A DNA stretch of 64,000 bases from Candidatus Gastranaerophilales bacterium (GTDB lineage: Bacteria > Cyanobacteriota > Vampirovibrionia > Gastranaerophilales > Gastranaerophilaceae): NCBI GenBank assembly GCA_944323625.1, contig CALUTD010000006.1, positions 1-64,000 of the forward strand. Reading direction: 5' to 3'. The translations under genes and the position numbers were made by a program. Below, piece by piece: positions 61,825 to 64,000 of this stretch. Numbering within the stretch: position 1 is the stretch's first letter; every line of letters begins with the position of its first letter. The notes below the pieces were generated by a model. The model ran no database searches, was not told the DNA's origin, and saw only the letters and a program-made list of their open reading frames with translations.

Positions 61825-64000
61825 AGAATATATCTTGTAAATCAGCGTATGTAAGGGTTTTACCTATATTCCTATCGACAGAAATGACGGAATCCACAAG
61901 ATTTCTCTTATCTTGTTTAAGTTTTTGAATTTTTTCTTCAACCGTATTTTTAGTAATAAGTCTGTAAACAAAAACTTTTTTTGTTTGTCCGATACGATAA
62001 GCTCTGTCTGTTGCCTGGTCTTCAACTGCAGGATTCCACCACGGATCATAATGTATTACATAGTCTGCACCCGTTAAATTCAAACCCGTTCCGCCGGCTT
62101 TTAAGCTTACAAGGAATATCGGAATAGAATCATCATTATTAAATCTTTCAACAACTTCCTGTCTGTTTTTTGTTGAACCTGTCAAGTACTCGTGTTTTAT
62201 GCCTTCTTTTTGCAGCCATTCTTTTATAATATCAAGCATATCTACAAATTGAGAGAACAACAATATTCTATGCCCCTCAGAAATAATTTCTTCGAGCATT
62301 GATTTTAACTGTTCAAATTTACCCGATGTTGTTATGCCTTTTTTGTTTTCCTTATCATATAACATAGGATGACAACATATTTGACGTAGTCTTAAGAGTG
62401 CAGAGAATATAGACATTCTGCTCTTTTCAAGTCCGTTTTGCTCAATTGACTTAAATAATTCTTCTTTTGTTGAATCTAAAACTTCAAGATAAAAATCTTT
62501 TTGTTCGGGGGTTAGTTCACAATATGCAACGTTTTCAACTTTATCCGGCAAATCTTTTGCAACATCACGTTTCATACGGCGCAAAATAAACGGATAAATC
62601 TGTGATTTTAACCGTTTTTCTACTATTTTTTCTCCCCTGTCTACAATAGGAGTAACATATCTGTAGTTAAATTCTGACCTGCTCAATAGAAAGCCAGGCA
62701 TTAAAAAGTCAAATACAGACCATAATTCTTCAAGTTTATTCTCTATGGGAGTACCCGATAATGCTAATTTATGTTGACCGTTCAATGTTTTTATACATTG
62801 TGCCGTTATGGATTCGGGGTTCTTTATGTTCTGCGATTCATCAAGTATTATATATCTGAATTCATATTTTTTTAGTTTTTCAACATCTCGTCTTATAAGC
62901 GCATAACTTGTGATTATAATGTCATATTTAGGAATATCTTTGAAATGTTCTTTTCTGTCTGTACCGCTCAATTTAAGACATTTTAAAGTTGGAATAAACT
63001 TTTGAACTTCAGATTCCCAGTTAAATACGACGGAAGTAGGACATACAACCAAATTAGGAGCTTTTTTATCTTTTTCTTTTGCCTTTTGAAGCAATGTCAA
63101 AGCCTGAAGTGTTTTTCCCAACCCCATATCATCAGCCAGTATACCGTTCAAACCGTACTTATATAAAAACCATAACCAACTGTAGCCTTTAGCCTGATAT
63201 TCTCTAAGCTCGGCATTAACTCCTTTGGGAAGAGGCGCATTGTCCATTGTTGAAAATGTTGAAATCTGTTTCCAAAACATCGAGAATTTACGGCTCATTT
63301 TAAGTTTAATTCCCAAATTCTGCATTTCAGAAAGCAATCCGGCTCTGAATGTTTTTACAATATATCTGTTTTCTTCATTTTTATAAACGTCAAAAGTATT
63401 AAACGATTTTAACAACGAAAATATATCCGCCCCCGGAACTTCAACAAATCCGTAATTTTTTACACGTAAATATTTATCACCTTCTACTATTAAGTCATAA
63501 ATTTCTTCAAACTTAATTTCTTCATCGCCGACTTTCCCATAAAGATAGACTTCAAAACTATCTGTAGTATCAATGGCAAAATCGATTTCTGCTATAAGTT
63601 CAAACGGTTTTGGAGAAAGTTTAAAGAAAGACATGTCGTCTTTTTCTTCAAAAACCCAACCTTCGCCTGCCTGTTTCAAATAATAATTGTAAAAATCAAT
63701 AGCATTTTCTTTTTCTATAGCAAGATTATTTGTTTGCATAGGAGCAAATTTACAAGCAAGCAGCATTTGATAGGCTTTTTCTTCATGCGCAACATTTCTT
63801 TTTACCCAGTATAATAAGTCTTCTTTAGGTTTTTTTATTGTTACATAAGGGCTTTTTGAGGCGGCTTTGGAATATGCAACCCTCGTACCGTCATAGTCAA
63901 ATTCCAATTCCGCTTTTAGTGCACCATCATAATCAAGTCCCATTGTAACAACATTTAACGGCGGCTTTTGTTCCAAAGTAAGTTTATCTATTATTTCAGA
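61814..64000 (-). CDS. SNF2-family helicase (5' end beyond window)
   Basis: The frame is open to the window edge, so the start is outside; the TTG at 63976 is not a believable start. The visible 728 residues include the Swi2/Snf2 ATPase with DDMGLGKTLQALTLLQ, the DEAH-like DESQNIKNP, SGTPIENKLEELWSVFDFL, and helicase motif VI in DQATDRAYRIGQTKKVFVYR. Such bacterial proteins remodel protein-DNA or RNA polymerase complexes (like RapA) and often have an N-terminal SWIM zinc domain, which would be in the missing part. Confidence 0.93.
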   Translation of the reverse strand, partial: SEIIDKLTLEQKPPLNVVTMGLDYDGALKAELEFDYDGTRVAYSKAASKSPYVTIKKPKEDLLYWVKRNVAHEEKAYQMLLACKFAPMQTNNLAIEKENAIDFYNYYLKQAGEGWVFEEKDDMSFFKLSPKPFELIAEIDFAIDTTDSFEVYLYGKVGDEEIKFEEIYDLIVEGDKYLRVKNYGFVEVPGADIFSLLKSFNTFDVYKNEENRYIVKTFRAGLLSEMQNLGIKLKMSRKFSMFWKQISTFSTMDNAPLPKGVNAELREYQAKGYSWLWFLYKYGLNGILADDMGLGKTLQALTLLQKAKEKDKKAPNLVVCPTSVVFNWESEVQKFIPTLKCLKLSGTDRKEHFKDIPKYDIIITSYALIRRDVEKLKKYEFRYIILDESQNIKNPESITAQCIKTLNGQHKLALSGTPIENKLEELWSVFDFLMPGFLLSRSEFNYRYVTPIVDRGEKIVEKRLKSQIYPFILRRMKRDVAKDLPDKVENVAYCELTPEQKDFYLEVLDSTKEELFKSIEQNGLEKSRMSIFSALLRLRQICCHPMLYDKENKKGITTSGKFEQLKSMLEEIISEGHRILLFSQFVDMLDIIKEWLQKEGIKHEYLTGSTKNRQEVVERFNNDDSIPIFLVSLKAGGTGLNLTGADYVIHYDPWWNPAVEDQATDRAYRIGQTKKVFVYRLITKNTVEEKIQKLKQDKRNLVDSVISVDRNIGKTLTYADLQDIFSID

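Noticed and set aside
61864-62049. 61-codon minus-strand frame inside the SNF2 gene
   Set aside because: It is a shadow in another frame of the conserved helicase motif VI region.

Overview
The window is an AT-rich bacterial chromosome segment, mostly densely packed on the minus strand. It most likely comes from a gut Gastranaerophilales (Melainabacteria/Vampirovibrionia, the non-photosynthetic sister group of cyanobacteria). The clues are a SigF-like sigma factor, an SLH-domain envelope protein, many prepilin-like proteins with an FTLSEVLITLVVIG-type N-terminus, RNase Y with YmdB, and many lineage-specific proteins with a short N-terminal NFKG/SFKG-like motif. The assignment is inference from gene content; no rRNA is present.

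Layout. 1-5 kb: a GC-rich hairpin repeat, mnmE, a GT9 glycosyltransferase, two acyltransferases and an exported carbonic anhydrase. 5-8.2 kb: SigF-like sigma factor, prepilin peptidase, a poly-G prepilin gene and cytidine deaminase. 8.4-16.3 kb: murA, an SLH protein, and a block of unknown proteins carrying the FKG-like motif, including a large membrane protein, an HNH-like protein and a TPR protein with HExxH. 16.4-23.2 kb: ppdK, a pilin-related membrane protein, a PHP phosphoesterase, ymdB and rny. 23.4-25.5 kb: tRNA-Leu(TAA), an HTH regulator divergent from a prepilin gene across a palindrome cluster, and a poly-G prepilin gene. 25.8-33 kb: TPR protein, membrane glycosyltransferase, hom-thrC, another poly-G prepilin, tRNA-Leu(CAG) and a YkgJ-like protein. 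33-41.3 kb: class A PBP, bioD, clpB, a poly-G prepilin, an HtrA-like protease and MscS. 41.3-56.4 kb: an envelope and tRNA-modification operon (GT2-yidC-queA-two GT-C paralogues), DUF3137-lemA, gph, GNAT, a degenerate histidine phosphatase, and trpS-ATPase-wecB. 56.4-64 kb: a second large FKG membrane protein, a prepilin gene with a poly-C coding strand, small FKG proteins, a repeat-rich solenoid-like protein and a SNF2 helicase cut by the window edge.

The most striking signal is a family of prepilin-like genes. Five of the six carry a run of 9 or 10 G/C bases between the Shine-Dalgarno-linked ATG and the hydrophobic prepilin segment. In this sequence all five are out of frame, so they read as switched OFF. 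The direction of change needed to restore frame differs between genes, which fits slipped-strand phase variation better than one programmed frameshift. Two of them share a 181-bp 5' block with one mismatch and then diverge. All share a C-terminal signature (D-x-N-x-x-x-GPN-x-x-G-K/R-D-x-F, then a Cys pair and GW-x-F-x-DYP in most).

A second pattern is the F-K-G-like motif within the first 55 residues of about ten otherwise unrelated proteins. A third is a family of modular repeats built from short perfect hairpins, with one copy reduced to its two joined ends. Housekeeping genes look intact and ordinary.
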